Of a stretch of DNA of 34,549 bases, positions 21,935 through 28,905 are shown piece after piece. How positions within the stretch are numbered: position 1 is the stretch's first letter; every line of letters starts with the position of its first letter. The position numbers and the translations under genes are program-made. Below the pieces are notes generated by a model. It did no database searches, had not been told where the DNA came from, and saw nothing but the letters and a program-made list of their open reading frames with translations. Source of the stretch: an uncultured bacterium (GTDB taxonomy: Bacteria > Patescibacteriota > Minisyncoccia > Minisyncoccales > UBA5738); NCBI GenBank assembly GCA_903847095.1, contig CAINCQ010000002.1, positions 1 through 34,549 on the forward strand. The letters run 5' to 3'.

Positions 21935-22915
21935 ATGCCAGCGTTAAAATCAGCCATTATAATACTGATTTCCCTTTTCTGTTTTTTGTTTTCCGGCGCC
22001 AACGCCGTTTTTGCGGCGGTCGTTTATTTGGATCCGCCCCAAGGAAATTTCCAGTTCGGCCAGACTTTTATCGTTTCGGTCAAGATCGATACCGGAGGCG
22101 AATGCGTAAATGCGGCCAAAGTGGATATCGCTTTTGACCAGAATGTAATGAGGTTTGTTGATTTTGACCGGGGAAATTCCATCATTTCTTTATGGATGGA
22201 CGCGCCCAGCGGTCAAACCGGATCAAGCGGAAAGATCTCGTTTAGCGGTGGCATGCCCGGCGGTTATTGCGGAGAGATAGCGGGCGTTTCCGGCGAAAGC
22301 AACGTTTTGGCCAAACTTGTGTTTAAAACCGCGGAAATGAGAGTGGTCGCGGATACGGAGCCGGTTTCTGCGACAGTGGATATTTCGGATAGTTCGGAGG
22401 TTTATTTGCATGATGGAGCCGGGACAAAAGCCGCGCTTGTCGCGCGCGGCGCGGTATATAATTTTTTTCAACATACAGGGTTGCCCCGCGACGAATGGCA
22501 GGAAGCAATAAGAAACGACAATACACCTCCCGAACAGTTCGAATTAAAATTGTCCCGCGATCCCTTGATGTTCGATAACCGGTATTTCATTACTTTTATT
22601 ACTACCGACAAACAAACCGGTATTGACCGCTACGAGGTATCCGAAACACCCTTGGGCTCAAAACAAGAAAAGGATCTTTGGGTGGTGGCCGTGAGTCCCT
22701 ACGCATTGAAAGACCAGGCTCTTGGCAGTAAAATAAAAGTGAAAGCCGTTGACAAAGCCGGCAATGAAACTATTGCCGAATTTACTTCTGGCGTAGCGCC
22801 AACTCCCGTAAGGCCGGTCAATTTGGTTTATATGCTCGCGTTCTTAGTCGCGGTTATTGGCATCGGCTGGTATCTGGTCAAAGCGTTCAAAAAAAGATCA
22901 AAGCGCCATGAATAG
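21935..22915 (+). CDS. Membrane-anchored cohesin-domain protein
   Basis: 326 residues. Signal peptide (IIILISLFCFLFSGANAVFA), then a cohesin domain at ~28-170: VYLDPPQGNFQFGQTFIVSV, NAAKVDIAFDQNVMRFVDF, ISFSGGMPGGYCG, VLAKLVFKT. A short Ig-like region (~200-285) follows, then a C-terminal TM helix (LVYMLAFLVAVIGIGWYLV) and basic tail. Cohesins bind dockerins through a Ca-dependent interface; the upstream gene supplies a dockerin. No SD; an A-rich leader precedes ATG 21935. It overlaps the next gene by 8 bp, indicating one operon. Confidence 0.88.
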   Translation: MPALKSAIIILISLFCFLFSGANAVFAAVVYLDPPQGNFQFGQTFIVSVKIDTGGECVNAAKVDIAFDQNVMRFVDFDRGNSIISLWMDAPSGQTGSSGKISFSGGMPGGYCGEIAGVSGESNVLAKLVFKTAEMRVVADTEPVSATVDISDSSEVYLHDGAGTKAALVARGAVYNFFQHTGLPRDEWQEAIRNDNTPPEQFELKLSRDPLMFDNRYFITFITTDKQTGIDRYEVSETPLGSKQEKDLWVVAVSPYALKDQALGSKIKVKAVDKAGNETIAEFTSGVAPTPVRPVNLVYMLAFLVAVIGIGWYLVKAFKKRSKRHE

Positions 22916-24704
22916 GGGAAAAAAAATAAAAAATTACCGAGCATTTTTTGGATTTTTTCCGATCAAATTCTTTGTTTGCCTGGTTTTGTTTTTTTTGAGC
23001 CTGTTTTCTGTTCCCGCCGGGGTTTCAGCCGGCGGCGTTTCTTTGTATATTTTTCCTCCCAGCGGTACTTACAAAATAGGCGATACTTTCACGCTGTCGG
23101 TGAGAGTCGGAAGCGCGGAAGAGGCGATCAATGCGGCCGAGGGTACCCTGATTTTTAATCCAGCCGAAGTCCAGGTATTGAATGTGTCGAGCTCCGGATC
23201 CATATTCAATCTTTGGACCAGTGAACCGTCTTTTTCGAACAGCGATGGAACGGCTAATTTCAGTGGCGGTTCCGCAAAGAGTTTTACCGGAGCGTCGGGA
23301 ACGGTAATGACACTTAGTATGAAAGCGAAAGCCAGCGTTACCACGCAGGTTGGTTTTTCTTCGGGATCGGTGCTGGCCGCCGACGGAAAAGGGACCAATC
23401 TAATCTCGCAAATGAACGGCGGTTCGTATACTTTTTCGCCGGTAATGGTTATCCCTCCTCCGGAGCTTACTCCGCCCGAGATCGAGCAGCCCAATGAAAA
23501 GAACAACGTTCCTTACGCGCCTGTGGTAACTTCGGCGACGCACCCGGACCCGAATCAATGGTATGCCAACAATAGTCCGGAATTCAGCTGGACGGTCCCG
23601 GAGGGAATTACCGCGATTCGATTCTCGCTCGACAATAAGCCTTACGGCGCGCCTGGAGATAGTAATTCGGCCGATATTTTTTCCACAAAAAAGGAAAACC
23701 TGGCTGATGGTATTTGGTATTTTCATATCCAATTCAAAAATAGCGACGGTTGGGGGTCGATTCTGCATCGCAAGGTTATGGTCGATAAAGCTCCGCCCGA
23801 ACCATTTAATGTTTCGGTAGACAATGGTGGAGATCCCACTAATCCGGCGCCGCTTTTAAAGATCGAAACAAGCGACAAGTCGTCAGGTTTAGCCCACTAT
23901 GAATTGAAGATTGGGAGTGCTCCGTTGGTTTCGCTTTCATTGGATGACGTAAAAGACGGTATTTATAAAATTCCGGTACAGGAGCCGGGTATTAAAACGG
24001 CGATCGTCAAGGTGTATGACTTGGCCGGCAACGTTGCTATGGTCACGGTCGAGATTCCGGTTGAGCCTTTGGAAAAACCCGTAATCAATCCTTTGCCGGA
24101 GTCCATCAGAGAGGGTGAAGTTTTGATTGTCCGCGGATCATCGAAATATCCCGATGCCAGAATAGTCCTAAGCGTAAAAAAGGAAGGAGAGGAGCCAACC
24201 GAACAGGAGACAATTACCGATTCCAAAGGTGATTGGGTTTTGGTTTATGAAAGAAGCGTGACGAAAGGCGCTTACCAGATATGGGCAAAAATAGCGGACC
24301 GGCGCGGGGCGGAAAGCATGAGTACCGGAATAGTGACGTTAGCCGTTCTTCCGCCGGTCATCATTAGGATCGGTTATTTGGTCGCCGATTATTTCGGAGC
24401 TTTTATCCTGGTGCTGGGGTTGATCGCCATCCTGGTGCTGGCGGTTTGTTTTGGCCTGTATTTGATAAAACGGATGCGCCGGCATTTAAGGTCAAAAACC
24501 GAAGAGCTTGCCTATAAGATCTACATATCCTATGAGGTGTTGTTGAAAAATATTCACGACGAAATCGAATACCTTGACGGCAAGCCCGGCCTTTCGAAGA
24601 CCGAATCGGCAGTGAGGAATAAATTGCAGGAGGCTTTGAATGAGTCGGAGAAATCGGTAAGCAATGTCATTAAAGACATAGAGAAAGAACTCAAAATAAA
24701 ATAG
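22908..24704 (+). CDS. Membrane-anchored cohesin protein with cytoplasmic coiled coil
   Basis: 598 residues from ATG 22908; the ORF-track TTG 22857 is rejected because it lies far inside the upstream gene. Signal peptide (~15-45), cohesin domain (~46-180: GTYKIGDTFTLSVRV, INAAEGTLIFNPAEVQVLNV, FSGGSAKSFTG). Three Ig-like domains follow (NNSPEFSWTVPEGITAIRFS; LAHYELKIGSAPLVSL; IREGEVLIVRGSSKYPDA). One TM helix (ILVLGLIAILVLAVCFGLYL) follows at about 505-530. The last ~65 residues are charged and coiled-coil-like, predicted cytoplasmic. It differs from the other cohesin protein by its stalk and the cytoplasmic tail, which could link surface docking to a cytoplasmic partner (inference). Confidence 0.88.
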   Translation: MNRGKKIKNYRAFFGFFPIKFFVCLVLFFLSLFSVPAGVSAGGVSLYIFPPSGTYKIGDTFTLSVRVGSAEEAINAAEGTLIFNPAEVQVLNVSSSGSIFNLWTSEPSFSNSDGTANFSGGSAKSFTGASGTVMTLSMKAKASVTTQVGFSSGSVLAADGKGTNLISQMNGGSYTFSPVMVIPPPELTPPEIEQPNEKNNVPYAPVVTSATHPDPNQWYANNSPEFSWTVPEGITAIRFSLDNKPYGAPGDSNSADIFSTKKENLADGIWYFHIQFKNSDGWGSILHRKVMVDKAPPEPFNVSVDNGGDPTNPAPLLKIETSDKSSGLAHYELKIGSAPLVSLSLDDVKDGIYKIPVQEPGIKTAIVKVYDLAGNVAMVTVEIPVEPLEKPVINPLPESIREGEVLIVRGSSKYPDARIVLSVKKEGEEPTEQETITDSKGDWVLVYERSVTKGAYQIWAKIADRRGAESMSTGIVTLAVLPPVIIRIGYLVADYFGAFILVLGLIAILVLAVCFGLYLIKRMRRHLRSKTEELAYKIYISYEVLLKNIHDEIEYLDGKPGLSKTESAVRNKLQEALNESEKSVSNVIKDIEKELKIK

Positions 24705-24766
24705 AATACGGCTGCCGTGCCGGCCATCGACAAGCGCTCCTTTAAGCTTCTCAAGATAGACTTTCT

Positions 24767-24793
24767 TTGACAAAAGTTGTTTTGTGTTGTAAT
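24767..24793 (+). promoter_or_regulatory. Promoter for DUF1385-like gene
   Basis: TTGACA, 15-bp spacer, TGTAAT. Followed by AGAGGAG (24796-24802) and GTG at 24807 (spacing 4). Confidence 0.55.
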
Positions 24794-24883
24794 TTAGAGG
24801 AGCTATGTGCTGTCGCTATTTAAAAATACAGGGGAGGGATCGGAATAAATTCAGCCGGTAAGACCATAGGTATCGTTGAAGGA

Positions 24884-25630
24884 ATGTCGAGTTACGGATC
24901 GATCAGGTTCCAGGCGGGTGATTATTTTTCCGTGGCGCGCCTGGATAAAAAAACGGGAAGCATCGAATGTGTCGTGAAAAGATTTTGGTGGCCGGCCCGG
25001 TTTTATAATGCCCACCCTTATTTTCCGTTGTCGCGGTTTGTCCGGTCGATGACGAGGATGATGGTGCTTTTGTCGGGAAAATCCGTCGCGGTTATTGTTG
25101 TTATGTTGTTGGTGGTATCCGCCATAATGCTTCAGGCAATGCTCGTTTCACCGGCAAACGAAATGGCCGTTAGCCGGACCATGGAAACCGGGGTTGGATT
25201 GCTCTACGCTCCGATGGTATTGTCGATCCTTATCGGGTTAAAAAGGCAGGCAGGTTGGCACGGAGCGATGAATATGGCGCTGGCAGCCTATAACGAAGGC
25301 GGAAAAACCGATTTGCTGTCGGTTGCGAAAGAGGACTACATTTACTCTAAATCCTCCGATCGCTTCTATATTCCTTTGTCGGCGGCCGGCGTATTGTCTT
25401 CCGGCCTAGCCGCGGTTTTAACCGCAAACCGGGATTTGACGTATATGTTTGTAGCCGAAGTATTTCTTTGGTTAGACTTTGTCAAAGGGTTCGGCGCGAT
25501 ACCGATTTCATCGCAAGCTTCGCGGCTTTTCCAAAAATGGATTTCCGCGAAACCTCCGGAAGGTATCCAGTTGCTGGTTGCGCAACGAGCGATGAAAGGG
25601 CTTATCGAAGCCCAACGGGAAAGCCGATGA
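24884..25630 (+). CDS. DUF1385-like membrane protein (5' end uncertain)
   Basis: 248 residues from ATG 24884. YqhQ/DUF1385-like features: a GIVEGM motif that spans this ATG, VARLDKKTGSIE, several membrane helices (SVAVIVVMLLVVSAIMLQAML; GLLYAPMVLSILIGL) and the HGAMNMALAAYNEGGKTD block, resembling the family's HGAEH-A-NAYEAG. The family normally has GG-AVIEGVM near its N-terminus, and here GKTIGIVEG is encoded just before the ATG in the same frame. No canonical start exists between this ATG and the upstream TAA. A GTG at 24807 with a good SD is in another frame, separated by an A5 run. So a frameshift or a non-canonical start is likely. Biochemical function of the family is unknown. Confidence 0.7.
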   Translation: MSSYGSIRFQAGDYFSVARLDKKTGSIECVVKRFWWPARFYNAHPYFPLSRFVRSMTRMMVLLSGKSVAVIVVMLLVVSAIMLQAMLVSPANEMAVSRTMETGVGLLYAPMVLSILIGLKRQAGWHGAMNMALAAYNEGGKTDLLSVAKEDYIYSKSSDRFYIPLSAAGVLSSGLAAVLTANRDLTYMFVAEVFLWLDFVKGFGAIPISSQASRLFQKWISAKPPEGIQLLVAQRAMKGLIEAQRESR

Positions 25631-25656
25631 AAGTCCGACCGGGCTTTCTTTTTTTA
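25629..25656 (+). terminator. Intrinsic terminator overlapping stop codon
   Basis: GAAAGTCC pairs with GGGCTTTC (one G-T) around GACC, then T7. The TGA stop of the 24884 gene overlaps the stem. Confidence 0.85.
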
Positions 25657-25664
25657 TCCGGTAC

Positions 25665-25692
25665 TGGACAAAACCGTATTTTATGGTATTTT
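25665..25692 (+). promoter_or_regulatory. Promoter for 25722 gene
   Basis: TGGACA, 16-bp spacer, TATTTT. Downstream GAGGAGG precedes the TTG start. Confidence 0.4.
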
Positions 25693-25721
25693 TTGGCTAG
25701 CTTATTGAGGAGGAAAATGTT

Positions 25722-26129
25722 TTGCAAGACGAATTAAGACGATTGCGGGATCAGAGCGAGGAAGTTTTCGAAGATCTTTTGATCGTTGACGCGCGGATCA
25801 AATTGGGCAGTTCCGAAGAAGCGGTGTTCTGGTTTGCCGGTGTTTCGGAAGAGGTAAGGCGAGCTGTTTTGCTTTCGGTGAATTTGGGTATGATTATATC
25901 CTATACGAAAGCCGGTTATTGCGACCGATGTATTCTCAAACGGCTTTGTCGTTCGCCATACTCGCTTTTTATGCTTTTCGACAAGATGGAAGGCGCTCTT
26001 ACTGACTTGGGCTGCGAGATCGCGGAAATGGAAGCCAAAGGGATGGTTCCAAAAGAAATTGTTGAAATATTGAGAAAGAAGCATGGGACGCCGGATCATC
26101 ACGGATCCAGAACCGAAATAAAAACATAG
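25722..26129 (+). CDS. Small helical hypothetical protein with Cys cluster
   Basis: 135 residues starting at TTG 25722, chosen because GAGGAGG lies 8 nt upstream; the nearby ATG at 25717 is out of frame. Mostly helical (RLRDQSEEVFEDLLIVDARI). A YCDRCILKRLC motif could bind metal or form disulfides. No family recognised. It has its own promoter and a terminator that begins in its stop codon. It sits between the DUF1385-like gene and two other small helical genes. Function unknown. Confidence 0.72.
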   Translation: MQDELRRLRDQSEEVFEDLLIVDARIKLGSSEEAVFWFAGVSEEVRRAVLLSVNLGMIISYTKAGYCDRCILKRLCRSPYSLFMLFDKMEGALTDLGCEIAEMEAKGMVPKEIVEILRKKHGTPDHHGSRTEIKT

Positions 26130-26152
26130 GGCGGAAAAATCCGCCCTTTTCT
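26129..26152 (+). terminator. Intrinsic terminator overlapping stop codon
   Basis: GGGCGGA pairs with TCCGCCC around AAAA, then TTTT. It starts at the G of the TAG stop. Confidence 0.85.
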
Positions 26153-26179
26153 TGACTTTGCGCCGATAATGTTTAATAT
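26152..26179 (+). promoter_or_regulatory. Promoter for 26227 gene
   Basis: TTGACT, 16-bp spacer, TAATAT, directly after the preceding terminator. Confidence 0.6.
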
Positions 26180-26226
26180 TTACCATTGTGACTAGCTGTT
26201 TTAAAAATCGTTAAAGAGAGGATGTC

Positions 26227-26742
26227 ATGAAGAAACTGGATAATATTGATATATTGGGTTCGGATGGAAAGCCCGCGCCGCCGAATGTCAAAAAGGAACT
26301 CATTGTTTTACTGGCGTCTTTTGATCTTTGCGTTAACGGGAACGGATTGCCGTATGAAGCCCTGGAAATTGCCCGCGTGCTTTCCGCGTTTTTTGCGGAA
26401 AATAAAGTTTCCTGCAAACCCGGCTGTTCTTTTCCGGATTGGGCCGACGCGCTGGTAAAGTTTTATTTGGCCAATGGCATGATCAAGATGGCGATTGAAG
26501 CCACTGCGATTCGCGGCCGGCCTCTGGACGTAAAAGAACTGGATATCTATCGCTTGGCCCTTGTCAAAAAAAAGGCCTATCAAGCCCAATGCCTTGAGTT
26601 GGCCGAGATGTTAAGCCAGACCGGAATGATCGTGCAGGCGGCAGCCGCGGCGAAGCTTGCCGGACAGAATTTACCGGATAGCAGTTTGAATTCGATACGC
26701 CAGCAAATCCTTATGGGAAATCCCAATTTGAATTGTGATTAG
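26227..26742 (+). CDS. Small helical-repeat hypothetical protein (family A)
   Basis: 171 residues from ATG 26227, preceded by GAGAGG at good spacing. All-helical, with repeated helix-turn units such as MAIEATAIRGRPLDVKELDIY and QAAAAAKLAGQNLPDSSLN. The pattern A-x2-A-G-R/Q-x-L followed by an acidic helix recurs in the 26892 and 31141 products, so the three look like a family of short TPR/PPR-like helical repeat proteins. Monocistronic: own promoter, and an AACGG/CCGTT terminator like those of the other two. Function unknown; a protein- or RNA-binding scaffold is the simplest guess. Confidence 0.78.
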   Translation: MKKLDNIDILGSDGKPAPPNVKKELIVLLASFDLCVNGNGLPYEALEIARVLSAFFAENKVSCKPGCSFPDWADALVKFYLANGMIKMAIEATAIRGRPLDVKELDIYRLALVKKKAYQAQCLELAEMLSQTGMIVQAAAAAKLAGQNLPDSSLNSIRQQILMGNPNLNCD

Positions 26743-26765
26743 AACGGATAAAGCCGTTCTTTTTT
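26741..26765 (+). terminator. AACGG/CCGTT-type terminator
   Basis: AGAACGG, loop ATAAAG, CCGTTCT, then a T run. The stop TAG overlaps the stem. Confidence 0.88.
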
Positions 26766-26831
26766 GTTATCGGCTCCGCGCCTTAGCGTTGCGCCAAGGG
26801 AGAACAACAGTGTTGTTATCACGTCTTTTGG

Positions 26832-26860
26832 TTGATTTTTTGGGAGAAAAGGATTACGAT
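26832..26860 (+). promoter_or_regulatory. Promoter for 26892 gene
   Basis: TTGATT, 17-bp spacer, TACGAT. It lies inside the upstream extension of the ORF-track entry starting at 26832, arguing for the later start. Confidence 0.5.
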
Positions 26861-26891
26861 TCCGACAGTTTTACCAAAGAGGTGTTGCTTG

Positions 26892-27377
26892 ATGCAATTG
26901 GAAAAGGATTTGCCGTTGAAAATGGAAAAAAAAGACTTGGAACGCCTGGCGGCCATCGATGAATTGTTCGATGTTTGTATCGAAGAAGGTCTTGAACGGA
27001 TATGTTTGCAGCTGGCCGATCTGGGCATATCGAAGAAAAAAATCGATCTTATGATCGAAATTTATCTTAATGCCGAAGACGCCGTACTGGAAGAAAGCGC
27101 AATTCTTAAAAAATGCTTGAATCTGGCGCAGAAAGGCGCATCGGCCAGATCGATTGAGCTGATCATTGCCAAGTGCCTTAAGCTGGGCAAACTGGAATAC
27201 CTTCCCGCCTTGCTTACGGTTGCCGGGCGCCAGCTTACCGTTGAAGAAATCGAATCAATTCACAAACATGTTCCGGCTTGGATTGAAATGAATAGGAAAT
27301 TTGCCCAAGGAATGCAAAATTTAAATACTTCCCTGGAACGTTTTCACGACAGTTTGGTTAGCGTGAAAAAAGGATAA
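26892..27377 (+). CDS. Small helical-repeat hypothetical protein (family A)
   Basis: 161 residues from ATG 26892, chosen over the track start 26832 because AAAGAGGTG precedes it at 7 nt and the promoter lies at 26832-26860. Helical throughout: LFDVCIEEGLERICLQLADL, SIELIIAKCLKLGKLEYLPA, then the family signature LLTVAGRQLTVEEIESIHKH. The C-terminal ~40 residues are a further amphipathic helix. Related in pattern to the 26227 and 31141 products. Ends near an AACGG/CCGTT terminator. No recognised domain; function unknown. Confidence 0.78.
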   Translation: MQLEKDLPLKMEKKDLERLAAIDELFDVCIEEGLERICLQLADLGISKKKIDLMIEIYLNAEDAVLEESAILKKCLNLAQKGASARSIELIIAKCLKLGKLEYLPALLTVAGRQLTVEEIESIHKHVPAWIEMNRKFAQGMQNLNTSLERFHDSLVSVKKG

Positions 27378-27384
27378 AAACCAG

Positions 27385-27409
27385 AGAACGGATAAAACCG
27401 TTCTTTTTT
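27385..27409 (+). terminator. AACGG/CCGTT-type terminator, possibly bidirectional
   Basis: AGAACGG, loop ATAAAA, CCGTTCT, T run. It also lies at the 3' end of the convergent MFS gene, so it may serve both directions. Confidence 0.85.
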
Positions 27410-27426
27410 GTCGCTTTTTTTGTTTT

Positions 27427-28758
27427 TTATCTTTTCGCGGTTGGTTTTAGCCAGAATAACAAAAAAACCGAAACCAGGCAGAGGATTCCCGCGATCAAAA
27501 AGGAATCGGAATAGTTTCCAATTTCAAGGGACTTGGAAAGAATGGCGCCGGATTTATCGATTGCTTGGTAGGTCCACGTGTGTACGTCTTTGATCAGTTT
27601 TGGCGCCAGCCACGGTCCGAACAAGCCCCCGGCGCCATAAGCCGTGAACATCAATCCGTAATTCGCGCCCACGTTTTTTACGCCGAAACGATCAGCGGTT
27701 AGGGCGGGATAAAGGGCGAGAAAGCCGCCGAAACAAAAACCAACGGTTGCCACCGCGGCCATGAATAGAGGATAAGTTGAAAATGAATTCAGGGAGAACA
27801 TCGCTAACGCGCACAAGACAAAGATCACCGCTAAAGTTTTCTCGCGTCCGATACTGTCGGAAGCCTTGCCCCAAATGATCCGCCCCAGGCTGTTAAAGAT
27901 CGATACGGCTATGACCGCTGTCACGCCCGCAGTCAGAACTCCGGAAATTACTTCGCCAGGTATCATTGCCCACAAGTTGGGAAATCCGGCGGCGGAGATC
28001 GATTGCCAGATATTGGTAATATTCATGATCACCAGCAGTCCCGCGGTGCACCCGGAAAAATAAGTAGCCCATAATATCCAAAACTGGCGCGTTTTCAGCA
28101 TTTCTTTGGGAGTGAATTCCCTCACGGAGCTGGTGTTGGCGTTCGTAACTTTGGGCGTCCATCCCGCGGGGCAGTAGCCGGCGGGAGGATTGGTCATTAC
28201 GCGGGATCCGACGATGATCGCGAAAAAAAAGATTAAACCAAGGTAAGCGAACGTATCCATGATACCGTTAGCGGAAATAAAATAGTTGGCCAATGGCGTA
28301 AAGATCAGACCGCCGGCGCCGAATCCCGCCACTGCCAAGCCGGTGATGAAACCGCGTTTGTCGGGAAACCACTTGATGCAGGTAGCGATCGGGCAGACGT
28401 AAGCCGCGCCGATGCCGATGCCGCCCAAAACCCCGAATCCGAAAACAAACTGGCCCAGCGTAGTTGCTTTGGCCGCGATCAACATTCCGACGCCCAGGAG
28501 AACGGCGCCCCAGGTGGCGGTGATTTTGGGGCCGGCCTTATCCTGAATCCGTCCCGAAACGATCATACTCAAGGCGAAAAAAGCCAGGACGATTTGGGAG
28601 GGGAGGGCGAGGTCGGTGGCCGACCAAGCCGGGAAATGGCTTTTTAAAGCCGGTTTAAAAACGCTGTAAATATAGATCGCGCCCAAGCTTGCCTGGATAA
28701 GCAAAGCGCCGGCCACCACCAGCCAGCGGTTAAAAGTAATTCCGGGTGTTGTAAGCAT
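27427..28758 (-). CDS. MFS transporter, oxalate/formate antiporter (OFA) type
   Basis: 443 residues, about 12 TM helices. N-terminal WLVVAGALLIQASLGAIYIY-SVF, the ALPSQIVLAFFALSMIVSGR-IQD loop (the MFS motif A position between helices 2 and 3), and GFGVLGGIGIGAAYVCPIAT followed by KWFPDKRGFITGLAVAGFG are characteristic of the OFA family, which exchanges small carboxylates such as oxalate/formate or pyruvate-like acids. The substrate here is not determinable. On the minus strand a TTGCCT/16 bp/TAAAAT promoter (28768-28795) would give a leader of only about 10 nt; no SD is seen. Monocistronic and convergent with the 26892 gene. Confidence 0.9.
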   Translation of the reverse strand: MLTTPGITFNRWLVVAGALLIQASLGAIYIYSVFKPALKSHFPAWSATDLALPSQIVLAFFALSMIVSGRIQDKAGPKITATWGAVLLGVGMLIAAKATTLGQFVFGFGVLGGIGIGAAYVCPIATCIKWFPDKRGFITGLAVAGFGAGGLIFTPLANYFISANGIMDTFAYLGLIFFFAIIVGSRVMTNPPAGYCPAGWTPKVTNANTSSVREFTPKEMLKTRQFWILWATYFSGCTAGLLVIMNITNIWQSISAAGFPNLWAMIPGEVISGVLTAGVTAVIAVSIFNSLGRIIWGKASDSIGREKTLAVIFVLCALAMFSLNSFSTYPLFMAAVATVGFCFGGFLALYPALTADRFGVKNVGANYGLMFTAYGAGGLFGPWLAPKLIKDVHTWTYQAIDKSGAILSKSLEIGNYSDSFLIAGILCLVSVFLLFWLKPTAKR

Positions 28759-28767
28759 ATTGTTCCT

Positions 28768-28795
28768 ATTTTATCAGATTGATGGTGATAGGCAA
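28768..28795 (-). promoter_or_regulatory. Promoter for the MFS gene
   Basis: On the minus strand TTGCCT, 16-bp spacer, TAAAAT; very short leader before ATG 28758. Confidence 0.5.
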
Positions 28796-28827
28796 TGAAT
28801 CGCGCCAGACCGTTTTTTTGTAAACTT

Positions 28828-28856
28828 TTGTTAAAGTAAATACAATCGAATATAAT
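28828..28856 (+). promoter_or_regulatory. Promoter for spermidine-synthase-like gene
   Basis: TTGTTA, 17-bp spacer, TATAAT. Confidence 0.55.
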
Positions 28857-28905
28857 ATAAAAAGGGTTATAAATTTTGCGGTATGTATTTCGTAAATCAG
28901 GGTAT

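Noticed and set aside
22857-22907. TTG start of the second cohesin gene
   Set aside because: It would overlap the upstream gene's TM region by about 60 bp; ATG 22908 gives a clean signal peptide and short overlap.
24492-24773. Minus-strand ORF over the cohesin protein's coiled coil
   Set aside because: Antisense shadow of a strongly supported gene; no terminator or promoter for it.
26832-26891. Upstream start for the 26892 gene
   Set aside because: The region holds a TTGATT/TACGAT promoter, and a well-spaced AAAGAGGTG precedes ATG 26892.
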